Positions 12,109 through 23,170 are shown, counted from the stretch's first letter. The stretch is DNA of 42,414 bases from Diphasiastrum complanatum (GCA_029204225.1 MU835030.1:1-42414); one strand, 5' to 3'. Numbers and translations are program-made. The notes: generated by a model from the sequence alone, not told the origin.

Positions 12109-12959
12109 GATGATGTATGGCATTAGGTGGGTAGCCGCACTAACAACCCAAGTATCTTTGGAAAATCTTGAGTTATAACAAAATTGTAGCACATGATGTA
12201 TCAAGAACTGACTGAAACTTACTTTTGGACACATCACCACAACTTAGAACAAGAATTGATGCACATTACCTAAGCCTAACACACATGTTCCTTGTCACCA
12301 TAAACAGTTTCTAAGATGATAATATGCAGCTTTTTTAAACCAAGAAGGCAATTATCATGGGAGATACACCATCTACCAGTCAAAACCTCATAAACCTTGT
12401 AAAGCCTTTGCCAAGATATTGGATTTACCCTTACTTGTAAATAACTTTCAATCTGTTTCTAGTAAGATTCAATTTTTAGTTAATTCTACAAGTGGAAAAG
12501 TTAGAAAATGTTTTGCAAACCTGCAAAAATACTCGAAAAATCAAAACAGGAAACTCAAAGTGTCAACATCCAACAATGACTATTTCAATCCCATTCAAAT
12601 TCAAAATCCAAGGTCGAACCGGATCGAAGCTGCTATCTCGATTCCAACCCAACTATCTCGAACTGGATCGAAGCTGCTATCTTGATTCCAATCCAACAAC
12701 TATTCTGATTCAAGGTTGAATCTAAACCCAAGGCCATTTCAATCCGACTATTGTTTTGACTCAAGTTTATTTAAATACAAGTTCAGTATCTATTTCAACC
12801 CTTCATAGTTGTTTTCGATCCACAACTCTGAACCACCTAACCATCAACAATAACGAACCTTTCATTGAGCCAGACATCATGAGCAGTTGCATCTCATTGA
12901 ACCACATCATGAATCCACCTTGGATCAAGTCATGTACACTCTATATGAATGAATGATCA
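12109..12959. other. Non-coding stretch, partly U3 of Element A
   Basis: No gene recognised. The right part probably belongs to the 5' LTR of Element A, but the LTR start was not found. It contains a 44-bp tandem pair (listed next). Confidence 0.5.
12616..12703. repeat. 44-bp tandem duplication upstream of an LTR TATA box
   Basis: Copies start at 12616 and 12660 with gaac-ggatcgaagctgctat. They lie 290-375 bp before the TATA box of Element A, the position where retrotransposon U3 enhancer-like repeats can occur. Function is inference. Confidence 0.75.
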
Positions 12960-13320
12960 TATTGATCAATGAGTCACTCTCGTGATTTTCTATAAATAGA
13001 GTCATTGTGATTGTAATTTAGAGTTCATTTTAAACTATTGTCTTAAGGTTGTAAGATATTGTCTTGTGATCATACTGCACCTCTACAATCTTGTCTAAAT
13101 GTACTCAATTTTTTTCTAATCACAATCCAAGAATCAAGAAAGTAATCATCTATTGTCATTATCATTATCCATAGTTGTCGTTCATTGTTACTTCTGTAGC
13201 CTACAATTTTTGTGGTTGGCTACAGTTGTTGTAATTGCATTTACTAGGGTTTCATTCACTGTAGAATCATAATTCTCAACTTATAGGCAATCCATCGATC
13301 TTATTAATTGATTTCCAACA
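12960..13320 (+). repeat. 5' LTR of Element A (3' part)
   Basis: The LTR end is set by ccaaca at 13320, directly followed by the PBS. A TATA box (tataaata) lies at 12991-12998. The LTR start upstream is not identified, so this interval is a minimum. Confidence 0.65.
12991..12998 (+). promoter_or_regulatory. TATA box of Element A LTR
   Basis: TATAAATA followed by gagtcattg, a strong plant TATA match, 322 bp before the LTR end. Confidence 0.6.
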
Positions 13321-13332
13321 TGGTATCAGAGC
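13321..13332 (+). promoter_or_regulatory. Primer binding site of Element A
   Basis: TGGTATCAGAGC, the standard initiator tRNA-Met site of plant Copia elements, starting at the base after the LTR end. Confidence 0.92.
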
Positions 13333-13472
13333 TTATCTTATCATTCTGATGAGGTTATAGATTCAAGTTTTGACATACAGTATCTGAGAAGCAAACAAAT
13401 CTTAATCTGTTTATAGGAGGATCATTTCAAGATAGTAGCAACTCTTCATTTTATATTGTTGACATTTTTGCA

Positions 13473-13963
13473 ATGGATTCTCAAGGCAAAGATGGTCTAT
13501 TGATGGAAAATCTTGATGGATCCAACTGTTTTATGTGGAAATTTAAGATGAAAGTTGTTCTCATGGCACAAGAACTGTGAAATATTGTCAGTGGCAATGA
13601 GGTCAAACCTCAAGTAGAAGATGAATCCATTTTAAAATGAAAAATGTAGGATGGAAAGGCCTTTGCACTAATCATCCTAAATATTCAAGACACTCAAGTT
13701 GGACATATTAGTTCATCTCACTCATCAAAAGAAGCATGGAATATCTTCAATACTCTTTATGAAGTGAGGGATGTTACATCCAAACTACACTTGAGAAAGA
13801 AGTTTTTCTCACTCAAGATGCTAGAAGATTCGATCCATAATCACATTAATCACTTCAAGACATTTCTTGACCAAATGGTAGCTATTGGATCTAAGATAGA
13901 AGATGCAGCCAGACACTGTTTGTTGGAAAAGTGTGAAAAGTTCCCTCAGTGCATGCACTACTA
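13473..13963 (+). pseudogene. Copia gag of Element A (UBN2-type), truncated
   Basis: From the ATG at 13473 the frame reads MDSQGKDGLLMENLDGSN, WKFKMKVVLMAQEL, then in-frame stops, then DGKAFALIILNIQDTQVGHI, SSKEAWNIF, LRKKFFSLKMLEDSIHNHIN and FLDQMVAIGSKI. This is the UBN2 gag of Copia. After about 13940 the frame loses similarity where Element B begins. The remaining gag C-terminus and zinc knuckle were not found; the protease part resumes at about 16787. Confidence 0.8.
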
Positions 13964-13974
13964 ATAACTAAGTA

Positions 13975-14290
13975 GGCGAACACAATGATGAGAAAATTAA
14001 GTTTAGAGCTAGATGCATGGTGATAGCGGAAGCAAGAACAGACTATCAAACAAAGCAATCAGAAAGTCCGATAGAGAGTGGAAAGCATTACAAATACTGA
14101 CAAAACTTGAATGCAGAACTGGACAACACTTTATTCAGATCAATTGTAATGAAATACAATTCAGTAAGGCAAGTGAGCACAAAACAATAGGGGACAAATT
14201 TGTGTGCTCACAAACCTAACTACAATTCGTAATCGTGAATGCCTTGATCTTCAGATTGAGCAATGCACAAAATTTGTTGTGTGTGTTAAT
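13975..14290 (-). repeat. 3' LTR-like end of Element B (truncated)
   Basis: Short blocks match the 5' LTR in the same order: gcggaa-caag (14025 and 16165 regions), ttgaatgcagaac (14107 and 16484 regions), and gcacaa-acaatag-ggacaaa (14176 and 16551 regions). The start TGTTGG and a clear PPT are not present. Confidence 0.55.
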
Positions 14291-14326
14291 ACTCAATGCC
14301 TTCTTAATAATATCTACAACCATGTC

Positions 14327-14761
14327 CTACATTTGGCAGTACGTTAAGCTTACTTCTTTGTCAAGAACCTTACTCCTTACAATGTGATATCGAATCTCGA
14401 TGTGCTTACTCCTAGAGTGAAATCTAGGGTTGGACGATAAGGCAATGGCACTTTGATTATCACAAGACATAATTGTACGAGTGTATTGATTTAGACTAAT
14501 ATCTAACAATAAATTTCTCAACCAAATTGCTTCTTTAATGGATTGAGAAATAGCAATATACTCTGCTTCTGTAGATGAAAGAGCAATAGAGGTTTGCTTA
14601 TGATTGTTCCATGATATAGGACTGCCGCTGAGGAAGAATGTAAATCCTGATGTGGATTTACAATTGTCTACATCTCCTCCCCAGCTTGCATCAGAAAATC
14701 CACGGAGCCGATGAACATTGTCGTTGTTGACTTTTCCATGCACTGGTCCATTGTAGCTCAA
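14327..14761 (-). pseudogene. Copia RNase H of Element B
   Basis: The best preserved part of Element B: GFSDASWGGDVDNCKSTSGF, SPISWNNHKQTSIALSSTEA (catalytic Glu present), EYIAISQSIKEAIWL, SCDNQSAIALSSNP (Asp present) and SKHIEIRYHIVRSKV. The final ADIFTKPL block is degraded and out of frame near 14300. The start of the domain lies just upstream in the shifted frame at 14769-15008. Confidence 0.88.
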
Positions 14762-14768
14762 ATGTATC

Positions 14769-15500
14769 TCATGACTCTTTTAAGAGCGTTCCAATGGGTA
14801 ATGCCAGGATTGGCCATGAATTGGCCGAGGGAGCTAACTGCAAAAGCAATATCAGGTCTTGTTTGTGCAGACCATTGCATACATGAGAGATCCAAGTATC
14901 GGTCGATAGAGATACTCTCTCATCTACTCTTTTTCCTGTTTGGTCTGAGGACATTAGTCCTTTGACAATTGCAAGCCTAGATCCATCGACGAATGAGCTA
15001 ATTTTCAACTAATCAAATTACATCTGACAAGAACATTGTGAAGATACCTTTGTTGATATCTGTTTAGCATCCTTCACCATATTGGTTTAGTTGCTAAAAA
15101 GCAATGTATCATCTACCTAAAAGGTGATAATTATAAAGGATTGTTGCACTGACTTGAAGTAAATGTTATTGTTCGCTGCGCTTGGTTGAAAACCTTGTCA
15201 GATGAGGAATGTGTTGATCCTTTGAAACCAAGCTCTGGCAGATCGTTTCAAGCCATAAAGTGCCTTGTGGAGTTTGCAAACATGATGTTGCATACCTTCA
15301 TGGATGTATCCTTCAAGCTGTAGCATATAGATGTCTTCTTCAATGACTTCATTCAGATAAGCTGTCTATACATCAAGTTGATGTACTTCCAGGTTGGCTA
15401 TTGCAGCATACAATAGGAGGGATTGGATCGATGAGTGCTTGATTACTAGATTGAAAGTCTCATTGTAGTCGATGTTGCAGAGAATCACCATTCGTCATCT
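14769..15500 (-). pseudogene. Copia reverse transcriptase of Element B, multiply broken
   Basis: Across frames on the minus strand I read blocks like YNETFNLVIKHSSIQSLL, LEVHQLDV (first Asp), EEDIYMLQLEGYI, VCKLHKALYGLKRSARAWF and a degraded VDDTLLFSN (second and third Asp) near 15085, then WISHVCNGLHKQDL near 14870. Stops interrupt most blocks. The N-terminal RT part is missing; gag joins directly upstream. Confidence 0.7.
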
Positions 15501-15559
15501 TGAGGGAGTAGAGTTTCTTCCTGAAATGTAGCTTGGAAGCTATATCTCGCACTTCATAT

Positions 15560-15842
15560 AGTGTGCTCAAGATGTCCCAACTTCTTGTGATGTCTGAGCC
15601 TCAGATACATGGCCGATCTGGGTATCCGTGATGTTGAGGATGATCAACGCAAAAGTCTTTCCATCCTTCAACTTCCATCTGGCGATTGCTGCATCGTCTG
15701 CATCGGGTTTCCCTTCTGCACCTGTAATAACGTCATACAATTCTTTAGCCATTAGTACAGTTTTCATCTTAAATTTTCACAGATGGTAATTGGCTCCATC
15801 AAGCTTGTCCATAATAGGATTGGCATTCCCTTGGGAATCCAT
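15560..15842 (-). pseudogene. Copia gag N-terminus of Element B
   Basis: An ATG at 15842 (minus) begins MDSQGNANPIMDKLDGANYH, then a stop, then KFKMKTVLMAKELYDVI, ARWKLKDGKTFALIILNITD and TQIGHVSEAQTS. It resembles the gag of Element A (same MDSQG start and DTQ.GH block), so A and B are related families. It ends by joining RT sequence near 15500. Confidence 0.82.
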
Positions 15843-15993
15843 GTGGAAGAATTAGTCTAAGTGATAGGAGAAACTATCAGTGACTTAAGTATGAAAATCT
15901 GATACTGAAAATATAGAACAAGAAATCAGTTACTCTATCGACTAGATTCTAGTAGAGTCTAGTATTGTAGAAGCTTATCAAGCTATGAAAATA

Positions 15994-16005
15994 GCTCTGA
16001 TACCA
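15994..16005 (-). promoter_or_regulatory. Primer binding site of Element B
   Basis: TGGTATCAGAGC on the minus strand, touching the LTR edge at 16006. Confidence 0.92.
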
Positions 16006-16786
16006 TGTTGGAGAGAGAGAGATGAGAAGAGAGGATAAAGGTGTCGTTTGTGAGAAACAAAAAATCAGCTCAGAGGGGGTAAGATGAACACTAACGAGAA
16101 ACAAAACTCGAACAAGAAATGAACTCGAACAAGAAATGAAGTCAAACAAAAAAGTGTTCGTGCGCAGCGGAACAAGCTATATGACTCTCTTCGTAAGCAT
16201 AACTACGCCTATCAAAACGAGCAGAATCTTAGTGATGGAAATCATGGTCATTCTTGATTACGCAGTCAAACCTTAATAAATGAAGCGCCAGAAGAATAAT
16301 TTGTCATGAATAACAAGACAAATTCGTGAATGATTCGCGACGAGCTAGACAGTGCTCGACTGATAATTAGTCGTGAAAGATTCGCGAAAGACAAGATTGA
16401 ATGATAGTCGTCTATTACCAAAAACGAGCAACTGGAAAAGTCAAACATAATGAATAATAATAATAGCAATATTAACACAGATCTGAATGCAGAACAAAGA
16501 CTGTTATCAGATTAAGTATATCAAGTATACATGTCAATAATGCGGTAGAGCACAAGACAATAGCGGACAAAACCGCATGCTCTACGAAGCTAATTCAATC
16601 TGTGAAGGAATGAAACCATATGACTAACAATAAAGAATCAATGCACAAGGCATCTACTTTGTCTATCTCTCTAATAAGCCTCTGGTGCTAATTTACATAC
16701 AGTCTCCTCTTCCTATCTTTTTGTCTTTTCTTCATCATCTCTGAATACGCAAATGGTATTAAATATATATATACATAATGTTACAG
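16006..16786 (-). repeat. 5' LTR of Element B
   Basis: The inner edge is TGTTGGAGAG (plus strand) at 16006, next to the PBS. The outer end is taken where protease sequence of Element A begins, near 16786, and is approximate. It holds a short direct repeat, actcgaacaagaaatga, near 16106-16140. Confidence 0.6.
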
Positions 16787-17414
16787 GTGTGCTGATGAAG
16801 AAAGTAGCAGTAAAGTCTTCTCAACAACAATTTCAAGAAGTGGAGCAAGATGTCTTTGTGACTATTCATCAAGATAACCAAAGTGAAAACTCACGGTATC
16901 TCGATTATGGAGCAACACAACATATGACAAGCCATCTAGATTGATTTCAGCAATATATTGCATACAACACAAAGAATATGTTCATCTTGGAGATAATAGC
17001 ATTCACAATATTGAAGGTGAAGGTACTACTATAAAGTTGAACTTTGAGCAAGTTCAATTCAAGTTTGTACCAAAAGTTTTGTATGTACCAAATCTATCAA
17101 AGAATCTGCTCTCTAGTAGCAAAAATTTAAATTTAGGACATAGGGTCGAATTTTGAGTCAAATAAATGCACCATTCTAGATAAAAATAAAAGAATTCTCG
17201 CTCTTGGCAAAAGGCAAGGATACCTTTATAAATTGAGTCATTGTCATTCTACAGTACAATTCTCAGTAATAAAGAATCAATTTGGCACTATAGACTTGTC
17301 CATATGAATCATGCCTCAATTTTGAATATGTCTAAGCGAAATCTTGAAATGGATCTCGATTATTCATATAGGAAGATCGAAATTCCAATATGTCAAAGTT
17401 GTCTTGTAGACAAG
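16787..17414 (+). pseudogene. Element A protease and GAG_pre-integrase remnant
   Basis: Element A resumes with SENSRYLDYGATQHMTSHLD (Copia protease; the usual DSGA is DYGA, so the active site is altered). Next come YVHLGDNSIHNIEGEGT, PKVLYVPNLSKNLLSS, the GAG_pre block IWHYRLVHMNHASILNM and CQSCLVDK. Two frame breaks separate these. The frame is cut after DK at 17414 by Element C; a continuation (QSRSPFKPKT) is found on the far side at 23851. Confidence 0.8.
17410..17414. repeat. Target-site duplication of Element C, left
   Basis: acaag at 17410-17414, next to TGTGAAAA. The partner at 23846-23850 is agaag: four of five bases match, and excision of the element plus one copy keeps the reading frame of Element A. 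Confidence 0.7.
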
Positions 17415-18069
17415 TGTGAAAAATACAGATCCTAAGTGGATCTAAACTCCAAGATCATTGGCTTGAATGCTTGCACTCCAAACTACATAAGCTAGGAATT
17501 GGCAACACATTCTATGCTACCTAGAATGCAAAGAACTTGATCAAAAAGCATTTATCACAAATGGAAACTTCCATAAACATCAAGTGCGGCCCAAAATAGC
17601 ATTATACAGTCCATAATACATCAGCCTACCACTTTTGGAAAGCACCTAAGATCATACACAATAGCTTGAAGACAATACACACAACAATGCTCTCAATGGA
17701 GGAAGAAACAATGACAATGATCTATTGATCTCAATGAAGCATACAAAAGGTTTCTCCAACCTGTTCTCCACGACTTCCCTACTATTTATGGATGAGGAAG
17801 ATGACTCTCTCTCCTCTCTCTAGAAGGTACTTGACCCTAGATATTCCCTATATAGGAAAAATAGCTAAAAATGGCTTATATGACCAAAATACATCAAAAT
17901 GGTCTCATTTTGAAGGGTATGAAGTTTGACACTTCATCATACTGAAAAAATACAGTAAATAAAAACATTGTGGCCTGGTTCACACGTGCAAAACTCCAGA
18001 ACCAAAACTATTTACAATTTTAGCCAATTTAGGCCTCAAACTAGCTAGGAAATGTTGACAATTTTCACA
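17415..18069 (-). repeat. 3' LTR of Element C (655 bp)
   Basis: Starts TGTGAAAAATAC and ends AATTTTCACA. The same as 23191-23845 except at 17763. The stop codon of Gag-Pol (18065-18067) lies within its first five bases. Confidence 0.98.
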
Positions 18070-21000
18070 CTCCCTCTTCAACATTGGATGCTAGTTTCAA
18101 CATAGTCTTTGAGCACATTCCAAGATTAGATCTATGCATTAAATATAGGTCCTTTCCCAATGGTTTGGTGAAGATATCAGCCACACACTCCTTTGAAGAG
18201 ACATGTTGAAGCTCCACCTCTTTGGCAATGACTTGATCTCTCACAAAATGGTGAGCAATCTCAATGTGCTTGCTCCTTGCATGAAAAACAGGATTGCTTG
18301 CCAAGCTTTGGGCTGAAAGGTTATCACAAAGTATGATTGGAGTCTTCTCTGGTTCCAGCAAGTGAAGATCCAATAACATCCTCTTGATCCAAAGAATCTC
18401 CTTGGTGCATGTTGTTAATGCCTTGTACTCGGCTTCGGTGGAAGATAGAGAGATAGTTGGTTGCTTCTTTGATAGCCATGAGACCACTCCATCTCCAAGA
18501 TAGATTGCAAAGGCACTTGTTGACTTCCTATCCATTTGATCACCTGCAAAATCTGAATCTGAAAATCCACAAAGGTTAGGTGTAGTACCTCCATACAAGA
18601 TGCCAAAATCTCTAGATCCCGAGATGTATCTAAGTACTCTCTTTCCTAGCTTCCAATGAGCCTCACTAGGATCTTGCATAAATTGACTTAGTTTACCAAC
18701 CACAAAGCTTAGATCAGGTCTTGTGATGGTTAACCATATAAGAGATCCTATTAGCTTTCTATAGAGAGTAATGTCCTTGAAGGATCTTTCATTACTTCTT
18801 GTAGTTAGCTTTACATTTGATTCCATAGGAGTAGAAACAACTTTACAATCTTCCATATGAAACCTTTTTAGAATAGAGTTAACATACTTTTCTTGACATA
18901 TGAATGTAGATTTAGAAGTTCTAATAATCTCTATTCCTAAGATATAATGAAGTTTACCAAGATCTTGAATTTCAAACTCTCTTTTGAGTGCCATCTTGAT
19001 TTCATCTATATCTAGATTGTTACCACCACTTAAGATAATGTCATCAACATAGATCAAAAGTAAAGTGATATCATTTTCATTCAATCTAAAGTAGAGAGAA
19101 TGATCATACTCACTCATAACAAAGTTTTGAGAAAGTAAGAAGGAATTGAGCTTAGCATACCAACTCCTTGGTGCTTGCTTTAGCCCATACAAACTCTTTT
19201 GGAGATAGCACACATGATTAGGCTCATCATGTGAAACATAGCCCTCGGGTTGCTCCATGTAAATATCTTCTTCAAGATCACCATTCAAGAAGGCATTAGT
19301 AACATCCATTTGCCACATATCCCAATCATAAAGAGTTGCAAGAGAGATTAGGATTCGAATAGTTACCATCTTTGCCACGGGTGCAAAGGTCTCATCATAG
19401 TCAATACCATATTCTTGAGCATACCCCTTTGCCACCAACCTTGCCTTGTACTTGTTGATTGATCCATCTTGATTTGTCTTGATCTTGAAGATCCACTTAC
19501 AACCAATTGCCTTCTTGTCCTTTGGAAGCTTTACCAACCTCCATGTGTTGCTTTTGATGAGTGCTTGATGCTCATGATCCATGGCTTGGATCCATTCCTT
19601 CTTTTGAATTGCTTCACCTACACAAGTTGGTTCATCAAAAGAGGTAAGAAAAGCAAAGTTAGAGTTGTCCACCACTTGCTTTCCTTTTTCATCATAGGTT
19701 AGCCTTGATGGCTTAGCCCTTTGCCTTTGAGTCTTCCTTGAAGTTTGCTTTGGAGTGGCATCTCCATCTTCATCCAAGACATCTTGCACATCATGATGAT
19801 TAGTAGGCACATCAACATCAACATCAACAACATTGGAAACATTCTCTTCATGAAAGATGACATCCCTACTTATGACAACTTTCTTTGTAGAAGGAATGTA
19901 CACTTTGTAAGCCTTGCTTACTTCACTATAGCCAACAAACACACCCTTCTTTGATGAAGGATCTTCTTTAGTTCTATCATCAAGTGTGATATTGACAAAA
20001 CATGTACATCCAAAGATCCTACAATGCTTGACACTCGGCCTTCTACCATAAAGAACCTCATGAGGAGTTTTACCATCCAAGGAAGCACTTGTCCATCTAT
20101 TACATAGATAGTTAGCACATGCTAAAGCTTCCCCCCAAAAAGACTTAGCAAGATTAGCATGTAGTCTCATTGCCTTGGCACATTCACAAAGGGTTCTATT
20201 CTTCCTCTCGGCCACTCCATTCTGTTGTGGAGTCCTAGGACTAGACATCTCCCTCTTAATCCCATGTGCTATACAAAAGTCTTTGAACCTATTTGAGGTG
20301 TATTCCCCTCCATTATCAGATCTTAAGCATTTGATCTTTGTATTGAATTGGTTTTCCATTTCATTCTTGAACTTGACAAATGCAGCAAACACTTCATCCT
20401 TACTTTTAAGAAGATAGATCCAAGTATACCTACTAAAGTCATCAATGAAAGTTGCATACATCTTTGCCCCACCATTGCTAGTTGTACTAGAAGAATGAAT
20501 ATCAGAATGCACAAGTTGAAAAGCTTCTTTAGATCTAGAAGTAGATCTAGAATAAGCAAGTCTATGAGATTTGGACAAGGCACAATGTTCACAAACACTA
20601 TTGTTTGCAACAAGACTTTTAGGGAGACCAAGAACAAGCTCTTTCTTTGCCATTACCTCCAAAGATTTGAAGTTGGGATGGCCCAACCTCTTGTGCCAAA
20701 CTTCTTGGTTTGTCAATTGCTCCCTAGCCATACATCCTTCATGATTAGAGATCACACATGCATCAAGCTTGAAAAGTTTACCATGCCTCCTACCTTGAGC
20801 AATCAAGGATCCACATTTACTTATCAAACATGCATCTCCAATGAACTCCACATCAAGTCCTTTGTCAATCATTTGACTTACACTAAGCAAATTCTTAGTG
20901 ATTGAAGGAATGTACAAGACATTTTCAAGATTTGCTTTCCTATTTGTTGAAAGGGAAATAGGAATAGTGCCTATGCCTTTGATGTCACATTGACCATCAT

Positions 21001-22018
21001 TTGCAGTGTAGATGATGTTACCTTCTCCCTCATAAGACAATAAGGATGTAAAGTATTCCTTATGTCTTGTCATGTGAGATGAGGCTCCACTATCAATCCA
21101 CCAAGGATCATTATCATCTATGTTGGCTAACAAACTTGAAGTCATAACAAGTGATTCACATGTGTTATGTTCTTCCTCATCTATTGTAAGATTTCCTTGC
21201 CTCTCTCCTTGCTCTCTTTTCTTCTTATAACATTCATTTGCAAAATGACCTTTTATCCCACAATAAAAGCACTTGAACTTTGACTTATTGTTCTTAGTAG
21301 AAGAGGAAGAGGAAGAGTGATCATCATGATCAAAGTTACCACCTTTGGACCATTTCCCTTTGCCTTTACCTTTGCCCTTGAATTTGCCTTTTGTGAAGAA
21401 AGCCTCTTCACCTCCACCTTGCAAGGATGCACCATCAAGCTTTGATTGCAACCTATGTTCTTCAGCCAATAAGATTTCTTGCAAGTCAACCACACTTGGC
21501 AAGACTCTTTGAATGGCAAAACTTTGCACAAGGTTAGCATGTTCATTTAGCAAACCATTCAACATAACTTGGACTATTTCACCATCTTTTATGTTCTCAT
21601 CAATGCATGCTAAATCATCACTTAGGGACTTAACTCTCAAGATAAATGCATGAGCACTTTCACCCTCTCTTTGCCTACTAGAAAATATTTGTCTCCTTAG
21701 GGTCAATACCCTAGATGTGGACTTTGATTCAAAGAGCTTCTTTAAGGCATTCCATGCCTCACTTGCACTTTGACACTTTCCAACTTCCTTGAGAAGTTCA
21801 TTTGTAACATTCATTTTAATGATATGAAGAGCCCTTTTGGCCTTCTTATCAAACCTTTGTTGCTCTTGAAGTGTGAGAGGTCTCTCTTCAATTTCTGCAA
21901 CTATGTCCATGAGTTCATTCAACTCAAGTAAGGACTCCATCCTCACTTTCCAAGTAGAGTAGTTTGATGAACTCAACCTTTCACTAGACTCTAGCATGAT
22001 CCCACCATTGGAAGCCAT
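18065..22018 (-). CDS. Gag-Pol polyprotein of Element C, intact
   Basis: 1317 residues in one frame. Gag (UBN2 type) covers about 1-200, a Lys/Gly-rich stretch about 210-226, and a CCHC knuckle C250-C253-H258-C263. The Asp protease has DSGA at 309-312. GAG_pre-integrase has H442, H447, C476 and C479 (HHCC zinc site). The integrase core has D506, D568 and E604, with the DD(35)E spacing of the family. RT has D905 in QMDVTNAFLNG and D992-D993 in YVDD. RNase H has D1154, E1195, D1232 and D1281. All catalytic residues I can check are present and no stop or frameshift is seen. The usual Copia length is about 1300-1450 residues. It makes the particle protein, protease, integrase and RT/RNase H for copying through RNA and inserting the DNA. 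No separate gag stop or frameshift signal is seen, so how Gag is made in excess is unclear. Confidence 0.98.
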   Translation of the reverse strand: MASNGGIMLESSERLSSSNYSTWKVRMESLLELNELMDIVAEIEERPLTLQEQQRFDKKAKRALHIIKMNVTNELLKEVGKCQSASEAWNALKKLFESKSTSRVLTLRRQIFSSRQREGESAHAFILRVKSLSDDLACIDENIKDGEIVQVMLNGLLNEHANLVQSFAIQRVLPSVVDLQEILLAEEHRLQSKLDGASLQGGGEEAFFTKGKFKGKGKGKGKWSKGGNFDHDDHSSSSSSTKNNKSKFKCFYCGIKGHFANECYKKKREQGERQGNLTIDEEEHNTCESLVMTSSLLANIDDNDPWWIDSGASSHMTRHKEYFTSLLSYEGEGNIIYTANDGQCDIKGIGTIPISLSTNRKANLENVLYIPSITKNLLSVSQMIDKGLDVEFIGDACLISKCGSLIAQGRRHGKLFKLDACVISNHEGCMAREQLTNQEVWHKRLGHPNFKSLEVMAKKELVLGLPKSLVANNSVCEHCALSKSHRLAYSRSTSRSKEAFQLVHSDIHSSSTTSNGGAKMYATFIDDFSRYTWIYLLKSKDEVFAAFVKFKNEMENQFNTKIKCLRSDNGGEYTSNRFKDFCIAHGIKREMSSPRTPQQNGVAERKNRTLCECAKAMRLHANLAKSFWGEALACANYLCNRWTSASLDGKTPHEVLYGRRPSVKHCRIFGCTCFVNITLDDRTKEDPSSKKGVFVGYSEVSKAYKVYIPSTKKVVISRDVIFHEENVSNVVDVDVDVPTNHHDVQDVLDEDGDATPKQTSRKTQRQRAKPSRLTYDEKGKQVVDNSNFAFLTSFDEPTCVGEAIQKKEWIQAMDHEHQALIKSNTWRLVKLPKDKKAIGCKWIFKIKTNQDGSINKYKARLVAKGYAQEYGIDYDETFAPVAKMVTIRILISLATLYDWDMWQMDVTNAFLNGDLEEDIYMEQPEGYVSHDEPNHVCYLQKSLYGLKQAPRSWYAKLNSFLLSQNFVMSEYDHSLYFRLNENDITLLLIYVDDIILSGGNNLDIDEIKMALKREFEIQDLGKLHYILGIEIIRTSKSTFICQEKYVNSILKRFHMEDCKVVSTPMESNVKLTTRSNERSFKDITLYRKLIGSLIWLTITRPDLSFVVGKLSQFMQDPSEAHWKLGKRVLRYISGSRDFGILYGGTTPNLCGFSDSDFAGDQMDRKSTSAFAIYLGDGVVSWLSKKQPTISLSSTEAEYKALTTCTKEILWIKRMLLDLHLLEPEKTPIILCDNLSAQSLASNPVFHARSKHIEIAHHFVRDQVIAKEVELQHVSSKECVADIFTKPLGKDLYLMHRSNLGMCSKTMLKLASNVEEGV
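18070..18080 (-). promoter_or_regulatory. Polypurine tract of Element C
   Basis: Reads GAAGAGGGAG on the minus strand, directly before the 3' LTR. It is also the coding sequence for the last residues (VEEGV) of Gag-Pol. Confidence 0.9.
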
Positions 22019-23170
22019 GATTCTAATGTTTCTTCAACTTTTAGGTTCTGTCCTAAAGCACTTAGCACTCACTTTTCGCTCAACAAATGATAGATAAAGA
22101 GATCTATGAAGATTTAGGACCCTAAAACACTTCTATCTTGAACCTAGATGGTTTCCAAGCATAGAAAGGAAGATTGAAACACATGCAACACTTTGCACAC
22201 ACTAAGAATGGATTACAAAATCAAACCAACCTGAACACACTCTTGCTTAAGCTCTCAAACTTTCCAGCAAGTGACCAAATCAAGTTATGGTGTGAAGAGT
22301 TACTTGCATTCTTAGAAAATACCCAAAACTAGGATGCCAAGATTACCTAGTAATGAACAAACTTGATCAACATATGATCAACACACTAAGATATTGATTC
22401 AACCTGTAAAACCACATGTAAACCACACTTCTAAAAGTTTATAAACTCCAGCAAGTGATAAATACAAGATTTAGAGGTGAATGAATGAGCACACTTAGTG
22501 AATCACAAGACTAGCTTCACTATCTTGTCAAATCTTGGTGTTTAGATGTAGATCTAAGATCACTTCACATGAGAATGTTCCTCAACCTGTTAAGAACCTG
22601 AAAACACACTTGCATAATGGTTAACACCTTCCAGCAAATGCTCCAATCAAATTACATAAGGAGAGTTACTTACATGCTCAACAAAGTACACCAAAATTTA
22701 TGCCAAAATTGATGACAATCTTTACAATATGCTCTTCACAATGGAGCTTACAATATGTTCACCCAAAAAAGGGGATCTTTCATCCAAATGGGAGCTTTGC
22801 TCAGCCTTTAGGAGAATTAAAACTCACTCAAAAGAGCATTTGTCATCCACTTAAGGAGAAGTTTCATCCACTTAAGGAGAGTGTTCATCCAAGAATGGAG
22901 ATTGTCAACAATAGGATTGAAAAGAACATTGTTAGTATTGAATATGCACAAGCCTCACAATCACAAATGATTAGGTGTTATGATCTGATCCAAAATAGTT
23001 TCTTTTCAGCCTCTGATCTTCAATAGACCTGAAATATGCTTTTGATCCACAAGTTCAACTCACAAAACAAAGGTTAGTAAGATTTGATCAACAAAGCAAT
23101 GCAAAATCATGCTAGAACTTGATCAAACATCCAAATATCACCAAAAATGGAATACTTACTGTAAATAGAA
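22019..23170 (-). other. Long 5' leader of Element C with three ~183-bp repeats
   Basis: About 1.15 kb between the PBS and the Gag-Pol ATG, long for a Copia element. It contains three diverged repeats marked by caacctg (22227, 22400, 22583) and ccagcaa (22264, 22448, 22631), so the spacing is about 173-184 bp. A 108-codon open frame on the opposite strand (22700-23026) has no recognised domain and short internal repeats (catccacttaaggaga twice), and I do not call it a gene. The leader may serve packaging or translation control; that is inference. Confidence 0.75.

Larger units (their letters stand above)
13964..16786 (-). mobile_element. Element B: degraded Copia, inserted in or fused with Element A
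   Basis: On the minus strand the order is 5' LTR (16006 upward), PBS, a short gag, RT, RNase H and an LTR-like 3' end. Gag passes straight into RT, so protease and integrase are gone. The gag of Element A stops at its left edge and the protease region of Element A starts at its right edge, so B sits inside A. Exact outer ends and target duplication could not be set. Confidence 0.75.

Noticed and set aside
19469-20905. Several plus-strand open frames of 69-185 codons
   Set aside because: They are antisense shadows of the intact Gag-Pol of Element C.
22700-23026. 108-codon open frame opposite the Element C leader
   Set aside because: No domain; its repeated peptide comes from short DNA repeats, and it lies antisense in the untranslated leader.
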